Counted from the stretch's first letter, positions 56,031-64,000 are shown. The stretch: 64,000 bases of DNA from Leifsonia sp. 71-9 (GCF_001898805.1 NZ_MKVJ01000018.1:1-64000); one strand, 5' to 3'. Numbers and translations: made by a program. The notes: generated by a model not told the origin, from the sequence alone.

Positions 56031-56663
56031 GTGACGGACAAGATCAGCGAGCGGATCCCCTCGGCCGAGCGCCGGGAGCAGATCCTCGGCGCCGCGGGCC
56101 GCGTGTTCGGCGAACGCGGCTACTTCGGCGCGACCACCGACCAGATCGCCAAGGCGGCCGGCATCAGCCAGCCGTACGTGGTGCGGATGTTCGGCGGCAA
56201 GGAGAACCTCTTCGTCGAGGTGCTCGGCCGCGCGCTCGACACGCTGCTCGTCGCCTTCACCGAGACGATCGGGGAGTGGAACGCGCAGGGCCGGCCGACC
56301 GGGGCCCACGAGGGCGAGCGCAAAGAGATCAGCCGTCGCCTCGGGCTCACCTACGTCAACCTGATCGAGGACCGCGGCATCCTCCTCTCCCTCATGCAGG
56401 CGTTCGGGATGGGGCACGACCCCGTCATCGGCGGCAAGGCGCGCGCCGGCTTCATCGCGATCTACCGCATGCTCCGCGAGGACGCGGGGTTCGAGGCCGA
56501 CGAGGCGCGCTCGTTCCTGGCCGAGGGGATGCTGCTGAACACCCTCCTGGGGCTGCGCCTGCCCGACGAGTACGGCGACGACCCGTGCGCCACCGAGCTG
56601 CTCGAGAGCACCTTCCGCACCAAGCTGCAGCTCGTGCTCGACACCACCGGGGCCGACGCGTGA
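56031..56663 (+). CDS. TetR-family regulator of the MFS pump
   Basis: A 210-aa TetR/AcrR repressor with HTH TTDQIAKAAGISQPYVVRMF followed by GGKENLFVEVLGRAL. The start is GTG at 56031 with no ribosome site, consistent with a leaderless mRNA from the -10 at 56016-56021. It is divergent from its probable target, the DHA2 transporter. Its stop overlaps the truB start (GTGA), so truB is translated from the same message. Confidence 0.9.
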   Translation: MTDKISERIPSAERREQILGAAGRVFGERGYFGATTDQIAKAAGISQPYVVRMFGGKENLFVEVLGRALDTLLVAFTETIGEWNAQGRPTGAHEGERKEISRRLGLTYVNLIEDRGILLSLMQAFGMGHDPVIGGKARAGFIAIYRMLREDAGFEADEARSFLAEGMLLNTLLGLRLPDEYGDDPCATELLESTFRTKLQLVLDTTGADA

Positions 56664-57568
56664 CCGGCAGCGGCCTGCTTCTGGTCGACAAGCCGGGCGG
56701 CATGACGAGCCACGACGTCGTCTCGCGAGTGCGGCGCCTCGCCGGGACCCGCAAGGTGGGCCACGCCGGGACGCTGGACCCGATGGCGACCGGGCTGCTG
56801 ATCATCGGGGTGAACTCCTCGACGCGGCTCCTCACCTACATCGTGGGGGCCGACAAGGAGTACCTCGCCACCATCCGGCTCGGGTCGGCGACCACGACCG
56901 ACGACGCGGAGGGCGACGAGACCGCCCGCGCAGACGCGGCAGCGCTGGCCGCGGTCGAGGGCGACGCGATCCGTGCCGGCATCGCCGAGCTCACGGGCGA
57001 GATCCAGCAGATCCCGAGCGCGGTCAGCGCCATCAAGGTGGACGGCAAGCGCGCCTACGCCCGTGTCCGCGCGGGGGAGGAGGTCGTGCTCGAGCCGCGC
57101 GCCGTCACCGTGAGCGAGTTCGAGCTCGTCGACGAGCGGCGCACGGCCGACGCTATCGACCTGGACGTGCGCGTCGTCTGCTCGTCCGGCACCTACATCC
57201 GCTCGCTCGCGCGCGACCTGGGCGCGGGGCTCGGGGTCGGCGGCCACCTGACCGCCCTCCGCCGCACCCGCGTCGGCGACTACGACGTGCGCGACGCCCA
57301 CGACCTCGATACGCTCGACCCGGAGGCGGCGCTGCTGCCCGCGGTGGACGCGGCCACGGCGCTGTTCGAGCGCCTCGACCTCACCGAGCAGCAGGCGATC
57401 GACCTGACGCACGGCCGCCGCATCCACCTCGCCGACCGGGAAGGACCGGGCGGCGTCCCGGTCGCCGCCGTCGCGCCGACCGGCCACCTGGTGGGGCTCG
57501 TCGAGTTCCGCGGAAAGGAAGCACGGACCCTCGTGAATTTCCCGACGGACGAGATCGCCACGGCATGA
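56660..57568 (+). CDS. truB: tRNA pseudouridine synthase B
   Basis: Makes pseudouridine 55 in the T-loop of tRNAs. The 302-aa protein has the catalytic Asp D40 in HAGTLDPMATGLL, the N-terminal LLLVDKPGGMTSHDVV, and KEYLATIRLG, VSAIKVDGKRAYARVR and SSGTYIRSLARDLG. The C-terminal PUA-like part is present. The GTG at 56660 overlaps the TetR stop. truB usually follows rbfA; here a regulator of efflux precedes it instead. Confidence 0.95.
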   Translation: MTGSGLLLVDKPGGMTSHDVVSRVRRLAGTRKVGHAGTLDPMATGLLIIGVNSSTRLLTYIVGADKEYLATIRLGSATTTDDAEGDETARADAAALAAVEGDAIRAGIAELTGEIQQIPSAVSAIKVDGKRAYARVRAGEEVVLEPRAVTVSEFELVDERRTADAIDLDVRVVCSSGTYIRSLARDLGAGLGVGGHLTALRRTRVGDYDVRDAHDLDTLDPEAALLPAVDAATALFERLDLTEQQAIDLTHGRRIHLADREGPGGVPVAAVAPTGHLVGLVEFRGKEARTLVNFPTDEIATA

Positions 57569-57933
57569 TCGAATGGTTCACCACGGTCCAGGTGATCGTC
57601 GCCTGCGCCGCCGGCCTCCTGTGCCTCGTGCTCGGCTTCGCCGGCCGCGTCCCGAACGACCTCACCATGGGCGCCGTCGCGCTGGTGGAGCTGCTGCTCA
57701 TCGCCCAGCTGGTGGTCACGATCGTGTCGCCCGCGGTGGGCAACGAACCGAGCGGCAGCCTCCCCGAGTTCTACATCTACCTGATCTCGGCGCTCATCCT
57801 CCCTGCTGCAGGCGGCTTCTGGGCCCTCATCGAGCGCAACCGCTGGAGCACCGTCATCCTGGGCGGCGTGTGCCTCGCGATCGCCGTCATGGTGTACCGG
57901 ATGGGGCAGATCTGGTTCGTGCAGGGCGCGTGA
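57565..57933 (+). CDS. hypothetical four-helix membrane protein
   Basis: A 122-aa protein with four predicted membrane helices (VQVIVACAAGLLCLVLGFAG, MGAVALVELLLIAQLVVTIV, FYIYLISALILPAAGGFWAL, STVILGGVCLAIAVMVYRMG). It overlaps truB by 4 nt (ATGA). I do not recognise the family. Small membrane proteins of this kind are common beside truB and ribF in Microbacteriaceae, but no function can be assigned. Confidence 0.75.
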   Translation: MIEWFTTVQVIVACAAGLLCLVLGFAGRVPNDLTMGAVALVELLLIAQLVVTIVSPAVGNEPSGSLPEFYIYLISALILPAAGGFWALIERNRWSTVILGGVCLAIAVMVYRMGQIWFVQGA

Positions 57934-57968
57934 GCCCGCGCTCGCCGCGACGCCGCCGCCCACGCGAA

Positions 57969-57982
57969 TAGAATCGTCTTCG
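57969..57982 (+). promoter_or_regulatory. -10 box of a leaderless promoter
   Basis: TAGAAT at 57969-57974 lies 8 nt before the ATG at 57983, the same arrangement as before argS. It would give the second small membrane protein and ribF a promoter separate from the truB message. Confidence 0.5.
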
Positions 57983-58456
57983 ATGTCTCCCCTCACCAAG
58001 TCCGCGAGCGAGCGCGTGCAGCGCCCGTCGAACCGGCGTATCTCCGGCATCGGCCGGGTGCTCGTCTTCGTCTACGGCGTGCTGGCGCTGGCCGCCACCG
58101 GCCGCAGCGTCTTCCAGATCATCGACCGCTTCGACGAGGCGCCCGTCGCCTTCACGCTCTCCGCGGTCGCCGCCGTCGTCTACATCGTCGCGACGATCGC
58201 CCTCGTCGCACCGGGCCGCGTCTGGTACCGGGTCGCGTGGATCACGATCACCTTCGAGCTGGTCGGCGTGCTGGTCATCGGCTCGCTCAGCCTGTTCGCC
58301 CCCGAGGCGCTCGGCCTGCACGACGTCGACCCGTTCGGCCGCGACGCGACCGTCTGGTCGGTCTACGGGATGGGGTACCTCTTCATCCCGCTCGCCCTGC
58401 CGATCCTGGGCCTGATCTGGCTGCGTGGCCACCGCCCGCGGACGGACGCCTCGTGA
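57983..58456 (+). CDS. hypothetical four-helix membrane protein
   Basis: A 157-aa protein: a basic N-terminus (RVQRPSNRRISG) and four membrane helices (VLVFVYGVLALAATGRSVFQ, FTLSAVAAVVYIVATIALVA, WITITFELVGVLVIGSLSLF, GYLFIPLALPILGLIWLRG). Not recognised by name. The stop overlaps the ribF GTG (GTGA). Its own -10 box precedes it, so it probably heads the ribF transcript. Confidence 0.75.
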   Translation: MSPLTKSASERVQRPSNRRISGIGRVLVFVYGVLALAATGRSVFQIIDRFDEAPVAFTLSAVAAVVYIVATIALVAPGRVWYRVAWITITFELVGVLVIGSLSLFAPEALGLHDVDPFGRDATVWSVYGMGYLFIPLALPILGLIWLRGHRPRTDAS

Positions 58457-59394
58457 AGGTCTTCCGCTCCATCGACGAGGTGCCGGACGGCTTCGGTCCG
58501 AGCGCCGTCACCATCGGCAAGTTCGACGGCGTGCACTCCGGCCACCGCGCGGTCATCGGCCGGCTGCGGGAGGTCGCGGCCGACCGCGGACTGACCGCCG
58601 CCGTGATCACCTTCGACCGCAACCCGCTCGAGCTGATCGCTCCGGAGAAGTGCCCGGCCTCGCTGGTGAGCAACGGGCAGAAGCTCGACCTGCTCGCCGG
58701 CACGGGCATCGACGCGACGCTGATGGTCGCCTTCGACCGCGCCCTCGCCGACCTGGAGCCCGAGGAGTTCGTCCACCGCATCCTGGTGGAGCGGCTGCAC
58801 GCGGCCGAGGTGCTCGTCGGCAGCGACTTCCGCTTCGGCCACCGCGGCGCGGGCGACGTGCGCCTGCTGCGCGAGCTGGGGGAGAAGTACGGCTTCGCCG
58901 TCGAGCTCATCGACGACGTGCGGCCCGAGCACGGCCGCCGGGTCTCCTCCACCTGGATCCGGGAGCTGCTCGCCGACGGCGACGTGGCGCACGCCGCCGA
59001 GCTGCTCGGCCACATACCGACCCTGCGTGGCGTCGTCGTGCACGGCGCGGCCCGCGGGCGCGAACTCGGCTACCCGACCGCCAACCTGTCGCCCGAGTCC
59101 GAGGGGCTGATCCCCGCGGACGGCGTCTACGCCGGCTGGCTGACGGACGGCGACGAGACCTATCCCGCCGCCATCTCCGTCGGCAACAACCCGACCTTCG
59201 AGGGCGTGCCGCACAAGCAGGTCGAGGCGTACGTGCTCGACCGCGAGCTCGACCTCTACGGCCACTGCGTTGAGGTGTCGTTCGTGCAGCGCATCCGCGG
59301 CATGGTCGCCTACCAGGGCGTCGAGCCGCTGATCGCCCAGATCGCCGACGACGTGGAGAAGGCGCGCGGCATCCTCTCGGCCGAGCCCGCGTGA
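58453..59394 (+). CDS. ribF: bifunctional riboflavin kinase/FAD synthetase
   Basis: Converts riboflavin to FMN and FMN to FAD. The 313-aa protein has an N-terminal adenylyltransferase with AVTIGKFDGVHSGHRAVIGR and the ISSTxxR-type VSSTWIRELL. The C-terminal flavokinase has GVVVHGAARGRELGYPTANL, the GDG/NPT segments and SVGNNPTFEG. The start is GTG at 58453. The stop overlaps the MFS gene start (GTGA). Confidence 0.95.
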   Translation: MKVFRSIDEVPDGFGPSAVTIGKFDGVHSGHRAVIGRLREVAADRGLTAAVITFDRNPLELIAPEKCPASLVSNGQKLDLLAGTGIDATLMVAFDRALADLEPEEFVHRILVERLHAAEVLVGSDFRFGHRGAGDVRLLRELGEKYGFAVELIDDVRPEHGRRVSSTWIRELLADGDVAHAAELLGHIPTLRGVVVHGAARGRELGYPTANLSPESEGLIPADGVYAGWLTDGDETYPAAISVGNNPTFEGVPHKQVEAYVLDRELDLYGHCVEVSFVQRIRGMVAYQGVEPLIAQIADDVEKARGILSAEPA

Positions 59395-60611
59395 GCGGCC
59401 CCGCGCCGTCGGGCGCGCGGCCGCTGTGGCACGGGCGCGCCATCGCGCTCGTCGGGATCCTGCTGGTCGCCGCGAACCTCCGCACGGCGGTCGCCGCGCT
59501 GTCGCCCATCTACGCCGAGATCCGCGCCGAGTTCCCGGTCAGCAGCCTGGGGGTCGGGCTGCTCGGGATGCTGCCGCCGATCTGCTTCGCCGTCTTCGGC
59601 CTGATCGCGCCGTCCTTCACCCGGCGGCTCAGCCTCGAGGCCGTCATGCTGAGCGCCCTCGGCGTCATGCTGGCCGGCCACCTGCTGCGCGCCTCGGCGC
59701 CGTCGTTCGTCGTGCTCGCCCTCGGCTCCGCGCTGACCTTCGCCGGGATGGGCGTCGGCAACGTGCTGCTGCCGCCGCTGGTCAAGCGCTACTTCCCCGA
59801 CCGCATCGGCCTCGTCACGTCGCTCTACGCGACCGTGATGTCGGTGAGCACGCTGCTGCCGCCGCTGATCGCCGTGCCGGTCGCCGACGCCGCGGGCTGG
59901 CACATCTCGGTCGGGATGTGGGCCGCCGTCAGCCTGCTCGCGGTGCTGCCGTGGCTGCGCATCCTCGTCTCCCACCGCCCGGCGCATCCCGCGCACGACG
60001 TGGAGGTGGAGGGCGCCCCGCCCGCCATGGTCGGGAAGGTCTGGCACTCGCCGCTGGCCTGGGCGATGGCCGTCGTGTTCGCCGTCTCGAGCCTCAACGC
60101 CTATGCGATGTTCGCCTGGCTGCCGCAGATCCTGCACGACGTCGCGGGCACCCCGCCGGCGGAGGCGGGCGCCCTGCTCTCGGTGTACGCCGGAATGGGC
60201 ATCCCCGCCGGCTTGCTGGTCCCGTTGCTGGCCGCGCGGTTGCGCAGCGTCGCCGGACTGATCTATCTGGCGGTCGCCTTCTTCGTGGCGGGATACCTCG
60301 GCCTGATCCTCGCGCCGGGCACGGCGACCTGGCTCTGGGTGACGTTCGCCGGGCTGGGACCGCTGCTGTTCCCGCTCGTGCTGGTGCTGATCAACATGCG
60401 CACCCGCACGCACGCCGGCTCGGTCGCGCTGAGCGGGTTCACGCAGGGACTCGGCTACACGCTGGGCGCCCTCGGACCGCTCGTCGTCGGCCTCCTGCAC
60501 CAGACGACGGGCGCGTGGACCCTCCCGCTGATCGTCCTCACCGTGACGGCGCTCGCGGCCGCGGCAGCCGGAGCGGTCGTCGCGCGTCCGCGCGCCCTCG
60601 AAGACCGCTGA
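59391..60611 (+). CDS. MFS transporter, CynX/NimT type
   Basis: A 406-aa transporter with twelve predicted helices. The opening LVAANLRTAVAALSPIYAEI with FPVSSLGVGLLGMLPPICFA is characteristic of the cyanate/nitroimidazole (CynX/NimT/YeaN) group. The middle loop contains a hydrophilic insert (HRPAHPAHDVEVEGAPP). The start is GTG at 59391, overlapping ribF. Substrate unknown. Confidence 0.9.
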   Translation: MSGPAPSGARPLWHGRAIALVGILLVAANLRTAVAALSPIYAEIRAEFPVSSLGVGLLGMLPPICFAVFGLIAPSFTRRLSLEAVMLSALGVMLAGHLLRASAPSFVVLALGSALTFAGMGVGNVLLPPLVKRYFPDRIGLVTSLYATVMSVSTLLPPLIAVPVADAAGWHISVGMWAAVSLLAVLPWLRILVSHRPAHPAHDVEVEGAPPAMVGKVWHSPLAWAMAVVFAVSSLNAYAMFAWLPQILHDVAGTPPAEAGALLSVYAGMGIPAGLLVPLLAARLRSVAGLIYLAVAFFVAGYLGLILAPGTATWLWVTFAGLGPLLFPLVLVLINMRTRTHAGSVALSGFTQGLGYTLGALGPLVVGLLHQTTGAWTLPLIVLTVTALAAAAAGAVVARPRALEDR

Positions 60612-60656
60612 CGCGCGCCGAGGCGGCAGCTCGACGCGGCGACGTGGAGCGGCTCG

Positions 60657-61601
60657 CTAGGCGGGGAGCAGGTTCGCGCGGTGGATGAGCGCAGCCGCGC
60701 CGATGAGCGGTCCCTCGGAGGAGAGCGCCGACGGGACGATGCGCACCTTGCGCACGAACGGGAAGTAGTGCTTCTCGATGACCTCGCGCATGTGCGTGAA
60801 GAGATCGGGCGTCGAGTGGGAGAAGCCGCCGCCGATGGCGACGAGCTCCAGGTCGAGCAGGGCGGTCGCCGAGGCGATGGCGTGGCCGACCGCGCGGCCG
60901 GTGCGGGCGATCGCGTGCCGGGCGACCTCGTCGCCGGCGACGTAGGCCGCAGCCAGCTCTTCGCCGGTCGTGCCCGTGAAGCCGTGCTTCTGCGCCCACG
61001 CGACGGTGTGCGGACCGGAGGCCATCGCCTCCAGCGCGTACGGGTTGCCGAAGGTGTCCTCGCCGCGGATGTCGCCGACCTCCACGTGCCCGATGTGCCC
61101 GGCGTTGCCCGTGGGGCCGGTGATGACCCGGCCACCGACGATGAGGCCGCCGCCGATGCCGGTCGAGACGACCATGCCCATCACGTTGTCGACGCCCTGG
61201 GCCGCGCCGACCCAGTGCTCGGCCATCGTGATCGCGACGCCGTCCATCTCGAGCGTCACAGGCACGTCGAGACCGGCGGAGCGCACCTCGGCGCCGATGT
61301 AGTCGCGCATCGGGTAGTCGCGCCAGTGCGGCACGTTCAGCGGGGAGACCAGGCCACGCACCCGGTCGATCGGGCCGGCGCAGCCGATGCCGACCCCGAC
61401 GATCTCCGCACCGTCGGGCAGCGCGCCGAGCGCGTCGCGCACGATGCCGCCGACCGAGGCCTCCAGATCATCGACCGTCGCGGTGCGGCCGGTCGGGCGG
61501 CGGAAGCGGGAGTCGGGCACGAGTCGGCCGTCGGCGTCGACGAGCGCCGCCTCGACCTTCGTGCCGCCGAAGTCGACGGCGAGAGCGAGGGGTGTGGACA
61601 C
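60657..61601 (-). CDS. ROK-family sugar kinase
   Basis: A 314-aa ROK kinase, probably glucokinase-like. The phosphate-binding motif is AVDFGGTKVEAALVDADG. IVGVGIGCAGP follows, then the adenosine region VVSTGIGGGLIVGGRVITG with GNAGHIGHVEV. The usual zinc motif CxCGxxGCxE is replaced by GDIRGEDTFGNPYALEAMASG without any Cys. No N-terminal HTH is present, so it is an enzyme, not a repressor. The start is GTG at 61601, with TAGGGT 7 nt upstream and no ribosome site. It is divergent from the SorC regulator. Confidence 0.88.
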   Translation of the reverse strand: MSTPLALAVDFGGTKVEAALVDADGRLVPDSRFRRPTGRTATVDDLEASVGGIVRDALGALPDGAEIVGVGIGCAGPIDRVRGLVSPLNVPHWRDYPMRDYIGAEVRSAGLDVPVTLEMDGVAITMAEHWVGAAQGVDNVMGMVVSTGIGGGLIVGGRVITGPTGNAGHIGHVEVGDIRGEDTFGNPYALEAMASGPHTVAWAQKHGFTGTTGEELAAAYVAGDEVARHAIARTGRAVGHAIASATALLDLELVAIGGGFSHSTPDLFTHMREVIEKHYFPFVRKVRIVPSALSSEGPLIGAAALIHRANLLPA

Positions 61602-61608
61602 GAGGATT

Positions 61609-61675
61609 ACCCTAGACGATCCGCTATCTGCTCATTTGAGCAACGCATGCGCAAAGGTTGCGGACGTCCTAGGCT
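61609..61675. promoter_or_regulatory. divergent leaderless promoters of ROK kinase and SorC regulator
   Basis: On the minus strand TAGGGT (61614-61609) lies 7 nt before the kinase GTG. On the plus strand TAGGCT (61670-61675) lies 6 nt before the regulator GTG at 61682. Between them CGCATGCG (61644-61651) lies within GCAAC-N12-GTTGC (61640-61661), a candidate SorC operator. Confidence 0.45.
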
Positions 61676-61681
61676 GGTGAG

Positions 61682-62641
61682 GTGGCCCTGAACGATACCG
61701 ACGAGATCCTCGCCGTCAAAGCCGCAGAGCTGTACTACGAGGCGGGCAAGACGCAGGACGAGATCGGCGTCGCCCTCAACGTGAGCCGCTGGAAGGTGGG
61801 CAGGCTCCTGGTGGCGGCGCGCGAGCACGGCTTCGTGCGCATCGAGATCGTGCATCCGAGCGCCAGGCGGTTCTCCCTCGAGCGCGAGCTGTGCGGCTTC
61901 TACGGTCTGGAGGACGCCGTGGTCGTCCCCGCCGCGGAGAGCGAATCCGAGACCCAGGCCCGCGTCGCGCAGGCCGCCGCGGACTACCTCACCACCCTCC
62001 GCCCCGTCCCGCGCACCCTCGGCGTCAGCTGGGGCCGCACGCTGCACGCGGTCGCCGCCCGCCTGCGCCCGGGCTGGGCCGTCGGTGTGAACCCCGTGCA
62101 GATCAACGGCAGCGTGTCGAGCACCCGTCAGGCGACGGCGGCGGCCGACACCGCGGTCGTCATCGCGCGCAAAGCGCAGGGCACCGCGACGCTGCTCCCC
62201 AGCCCCGCGATCTTCGAGCACGCCGCCACCCGCCGCGCGATCGAGGCCGACCGCTCGGTGCAGTCGGTGCTCGACCTCGCCCGCGGAGCGAGCGCCTACC
62301 TCTTCAGCGCCGGCGTCGTCGACACCAGCTCCGTCCACGTCGACTCCGGCTACCTCTCCCCGGAGGACGTCATCGGCCTCGCCGACAAGGGCGCGGTCGG
62401 CGACGTCGTCGGCCGGTTCATCACCGACACCGGCGAGGTCGCCGACCCCGAGCTCGACGGCCGCACGCTCGGCCTGTCGCTCGAGGAGCTGCGCACCGCC
62501 CGCACGAGCATCGCCGTCATCGCGGGCGAAGCCAAGCACCAGGTGGCGCACGCCGTGGTCGCGAGCGGCCTGTGCACCACCCTCATCACCGACGAAGCCA
62601 CCGCGAACGACCTCCTCGGCCGCAGCCAGCCGAGCTCGTGA
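61682..62641 (+). CDS. SorC/DeoR-family sugar-responsive regulator
   Basis: A 319-aa transcription factor. The N-terminal HTH contains ELYYEAGKTQDEIGVALNVS and RWKVGRLLVAAREHG. The C-terminal sugar-phosphate-binding domain has SWGRTLHAVAARL, VQINGSVSSTRQATAAADT, LPSPAIFEHAATRRAI and the GDVVGRFITDTGE segment. Such proteins control pentose or deoxyribose operons and respond to the phosphorylated sugar. deoC follows 21 nt downstream, so it most likely controls deoxyribose use. Confidence 0.9.
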   Translation: MALNDTDEILAVKAAELYYEAGKTQDEIGVALNVSRWKVGRLLVAAREHGFVRIEIVHPSARRFSLERELCGFYGLEDAVVVPAAESESETQARVAQAAADYLTTLRPVPRTLGVSWGRTLHAVAARLRPGWAVGVNPVQINGSVSSTRQATAAADTAVVIARKAQGTATLLPSPAIFEHAATRRAIEADRSVQSVLDLARGASAYLFSAGVVDTSSVHVDSGYLSPEDVIGLADKGAVGDVVGRFITDTGEVADPELDGRTLGLSLEELRTARTSIAVIAGEAKHQVAHAVVASGLCTTLITDEATANDLLGRSQPSS

Positions 62642-62662
62642 GCAGAACCAGTAAGGAATGAC

Positions 62663-63685
62663 GTGACCATCGAAACCACCGTCCCGCCCGTGCGCACGCT
62701 CGCACCGGCGGCGCGTGCCGTCGAGGTGCTCGGCGGCGACCTCACCGAGGCGTCCCTGCGGCGCTACCTGAACGGCATCCCCGGTGTCGACGCCGTCGGG
62801 CTCGAGCAGCGGGCCGCGGGCCTCGGCACGCGCTCCATCAAGACCACCAGCAAGCGCTGGGCGCTCGACAAGATCATCGAGCTCATCGACCTGACCACCC
62901 TCGAGGGCGCCGACACCCCCGGCAAGGTGCGCTCGCTCGTCGCGAAGGCGCTCACGCCGGACGCCGGCGACCCGTCGACGCCGCGCCCCGCCGCGGTCTG
63001 CGTGTACGGCGATATGGTGCCGTACGCCGTCGAGGCGCTCGGCTCGTCGCACGCCGAGGCCCCGGCCGGAGTCGCCGTGGCCGCCGTGGCGACGGCGTTC
63101 CCGAGCGGACGCGCCTCCCTCGCCGTCAAGCTGGCCGACACGGCCGACGCGGTCGCGGCCGGCGCCGACGAGATCGACATGGTCATCGACCGCGGCGCCT
63201 TCCTCTCCGGCCGCTACGGCCTCGTGTTCGACGAGATCGTCGCGGTGAAGGAGGCGTGCCGTCGAACCGACGGCAGCTACGCCCACCTCAAGGTCATCCT
63301 CGAGACCGGTGAGCTCAACACGTACGACAACATCCGCCGCGCCTCCTGGCTGGCGATCCTCGCCGGGGGCGACTTCATCAAGACGTCCACCGGCAAGGTC
63401 TCGCCCGCGGCGACCCTGCCCGTCACCCTGCTGATGCTCGAGGTCGTCCGCGACTGGCACCGGCTCACCGGCGAGGAGATCGGCGTGAAGCCCGCCGGCG
63501 GCATCCGCTCCTCGAAGGACGCGATCAAGTACCTGGTGACCGTCGCCGAGACCGTCGGCGAGCACTGGCTGCAGCCGCACCTGTTCCGCTTCGGCGCGTC
63601 GAGCCTCCTGAACGACGTGCTCCTCCAGCGCCAGAAGCTCGCGACCGGGCACTACTCCGGCGCCGACTACGTGACGATCGACTGA
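62663..63685 (+). CDS. deoC: deoxyribose-phosphate aldolase
   Basis: Cleaves 2-deoxyribose-5-phosphate to glyceraldehyde-3-phosphate and acetaldehyde through a Schiff base. The 340-aa protein is of the long type. The Schiff-base lysine is in GGDFIKTSTGKVSP and the second lysine in IGVKPAGGIRSSKDA. AVCVYGDMVPYA and ADEIDMVIDRGAFL are earlier family segments. GTAAGGAA precedes the GTG. The next gene encodes an aldehyde dehydrogenase that could oxidise the acetaldehyde. Confidence 0.94.
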   Translation: MTIETTVPPVRTLAPAARAVEVLGGDLTEASLRRYLNGIPGVDAVGLEQRAAGLGTRSIKTTSKRWALDKIIELIDLTTLEGADTPGKVRSLVAKALTPDAGDPSTPRPAAVCVYGDMVPYAVEALGSSHAEAPAGVAVAAVATAFPSGRASLAVKLADTADAVAAGADEIDMVIDRGAFLSGRYGLVFDEIVAVKEACRRTDGSYAHLKVILETGELNTYDNIRRASWLAILAGGDFIKTSTGKVSPAATLPVTLLMLEVVRDWHRLTGEEIGVKPAGGIRSSKDAIKYLVTVAETVGEHWLQPHLFRFGASSLLNDVLLQRQKLATGHYSGADYVTID

Positions 63686-63701
63686 CGAAAGCAGACCCAG
63701 A

Positions 63702-64000
63702 ATGAGTTTCCTCGAATACGCTCCGGCCCCGGAGTCGCGGTCGATCCTCAGCCTCCGCGACGAGTACGGCCTCTTCATCGACGGCGAGTTCGTCGCCGGT
63801 CACGGCACCCCGTTCCAGACCATCTCCCCGGCGACGGAGGAGCGCATCGCGACGATCGCGACCGCCGACACCTCCGACGTGGACGCGGCCGTCGCCGCCG
63901 CCCGCCGCGCCCACGACAAGGTCTGGTCGCGGATGAGCGGCACCGACCGCGGCAAGTACCTGTTCCGCATCGCGCGGCTGGTCCAGGAGCGCGCCCGCGA
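63702..64000 (+). CDS. aldehyde dehydrogenase, N-terminal part
   Basis: The first 99 residues of an NAD(P)-dependent aldehyde dehydrogenase, cut by the window edge. Seen are the opening LFIDGEFVAGHGTPFQTISP, ATEERIATIATADTSDVDAA and VAAARRAHDKVWSRMSGTDR, the classic N-terminal part of the NAD-binding domain. The catalytic Cys lies outside. It follows deoC by 16 nt and is likely part of the same deoxyribose operon. Confidence 0.9.
   Translation, partial: MSFLEYAPAPESRSILSLRDEYGLFIDGEFVAGHGTPFQTISPATEERIATIATADTSDVDAAVAAARRAHDKVWSRMSGTDRGKYLFRIARLVQERAR

Overview
The window reads as a chromosomal segment of a high-GC Gram-positive actinomycete, most probably a member of the Microbacteriaceae close to Leifsonia. 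The evidence is the uniformly high GC, the many GTG starts, the frequent 1-4 nt stop/start overlaps, several genes whose -10 box sits directly before the start codon (leaderless mRNAs), the long Q/N/G/R-rich insertion in Rho, and the actinobacterial gene orders thrB-rho-prfA, wecA-atpI-atpBEFHAGDC and nusA-ylxR-infB-rbfA. The genus is inference.

Layout. 0-6 kb: the start of an NAD-dependent epimerase gene, an MscS channel, an alpha/beta hydrolase, the methionine sulfoxide reductase pair msrB-msrA, the rRNA methyltransferase rlmC, a membrane protein and tRNA-Arg(CCG) with a strong terminator. 6-20 kb: argS, an LmeA-like protein, the overlapping aspartate-family operon lysA-hom-thrC-thrB, then rho, prfA, the opposing cysK-cysE pair and prmC. 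20-26.7 kb is an accessory block lodged between prmC and the sua5/tsaC gene: a TetR/ABC drug-efflux module, a five-gene operon built around a lipase with a C-terminal helical domain, and two paralogous HAD phosphatases. 26.7-37.6 kb: sua5, a WecA-type glycosyl-1-phosphate transferase, AtpI-like protein, the complete F1Fo ATP synthase operon, a small ATPase and YaaA.

37.6-45.4 kb: a 304-base non-coding stretch with nested inverted repeats, the alkylation-repair pair ogt-tag, an aldo/keto reductase, a TetR-controlled heterodimeric ABC exporter and a DUF1206 protein. 45.5-50.2 kb: nusA-ylxR-infB-rbfA. 50.3-56.7 kb: a second accessory block (mutY with a CGNR-type zinc-finger regulator, a DMT transporter, a kinase-like protein with a broken P-loop, a ketopantoate-reductase-like enzyme, and a TetR/MFS efflux pair) that separates rbfA from truB and ribF. 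57.6-64 kb: small membrane proteins, ribF, a CynX/NimT-type MFS transporter, a ROK sugar kinase, and a SorC/DeoR regulator with deoC and the start of an aldehyde dehydrogenase gene, probably a deoxyribose catabolic operon.

The most interesting element is the operon at 22864-25283. It encodes a lipoprotein, a signal-peptide-less lipase whose C-terminal third is helical, and two small helical proteins. That is the gene set of the reverse-architecture type VII-secreted lipase toxins (TslA with TlaA, TlaB and immunity lipoprotein TilA) known from Bacillota. Finding it in an actinomycete would be new as far as I know, but the assignment rests on architecture and motifs, not on a search. The window also holds four sets of palindromic candidate operators beside transcription-factor genes (21119-21174, 40159-40174, 51738-51792, 55979-56021).
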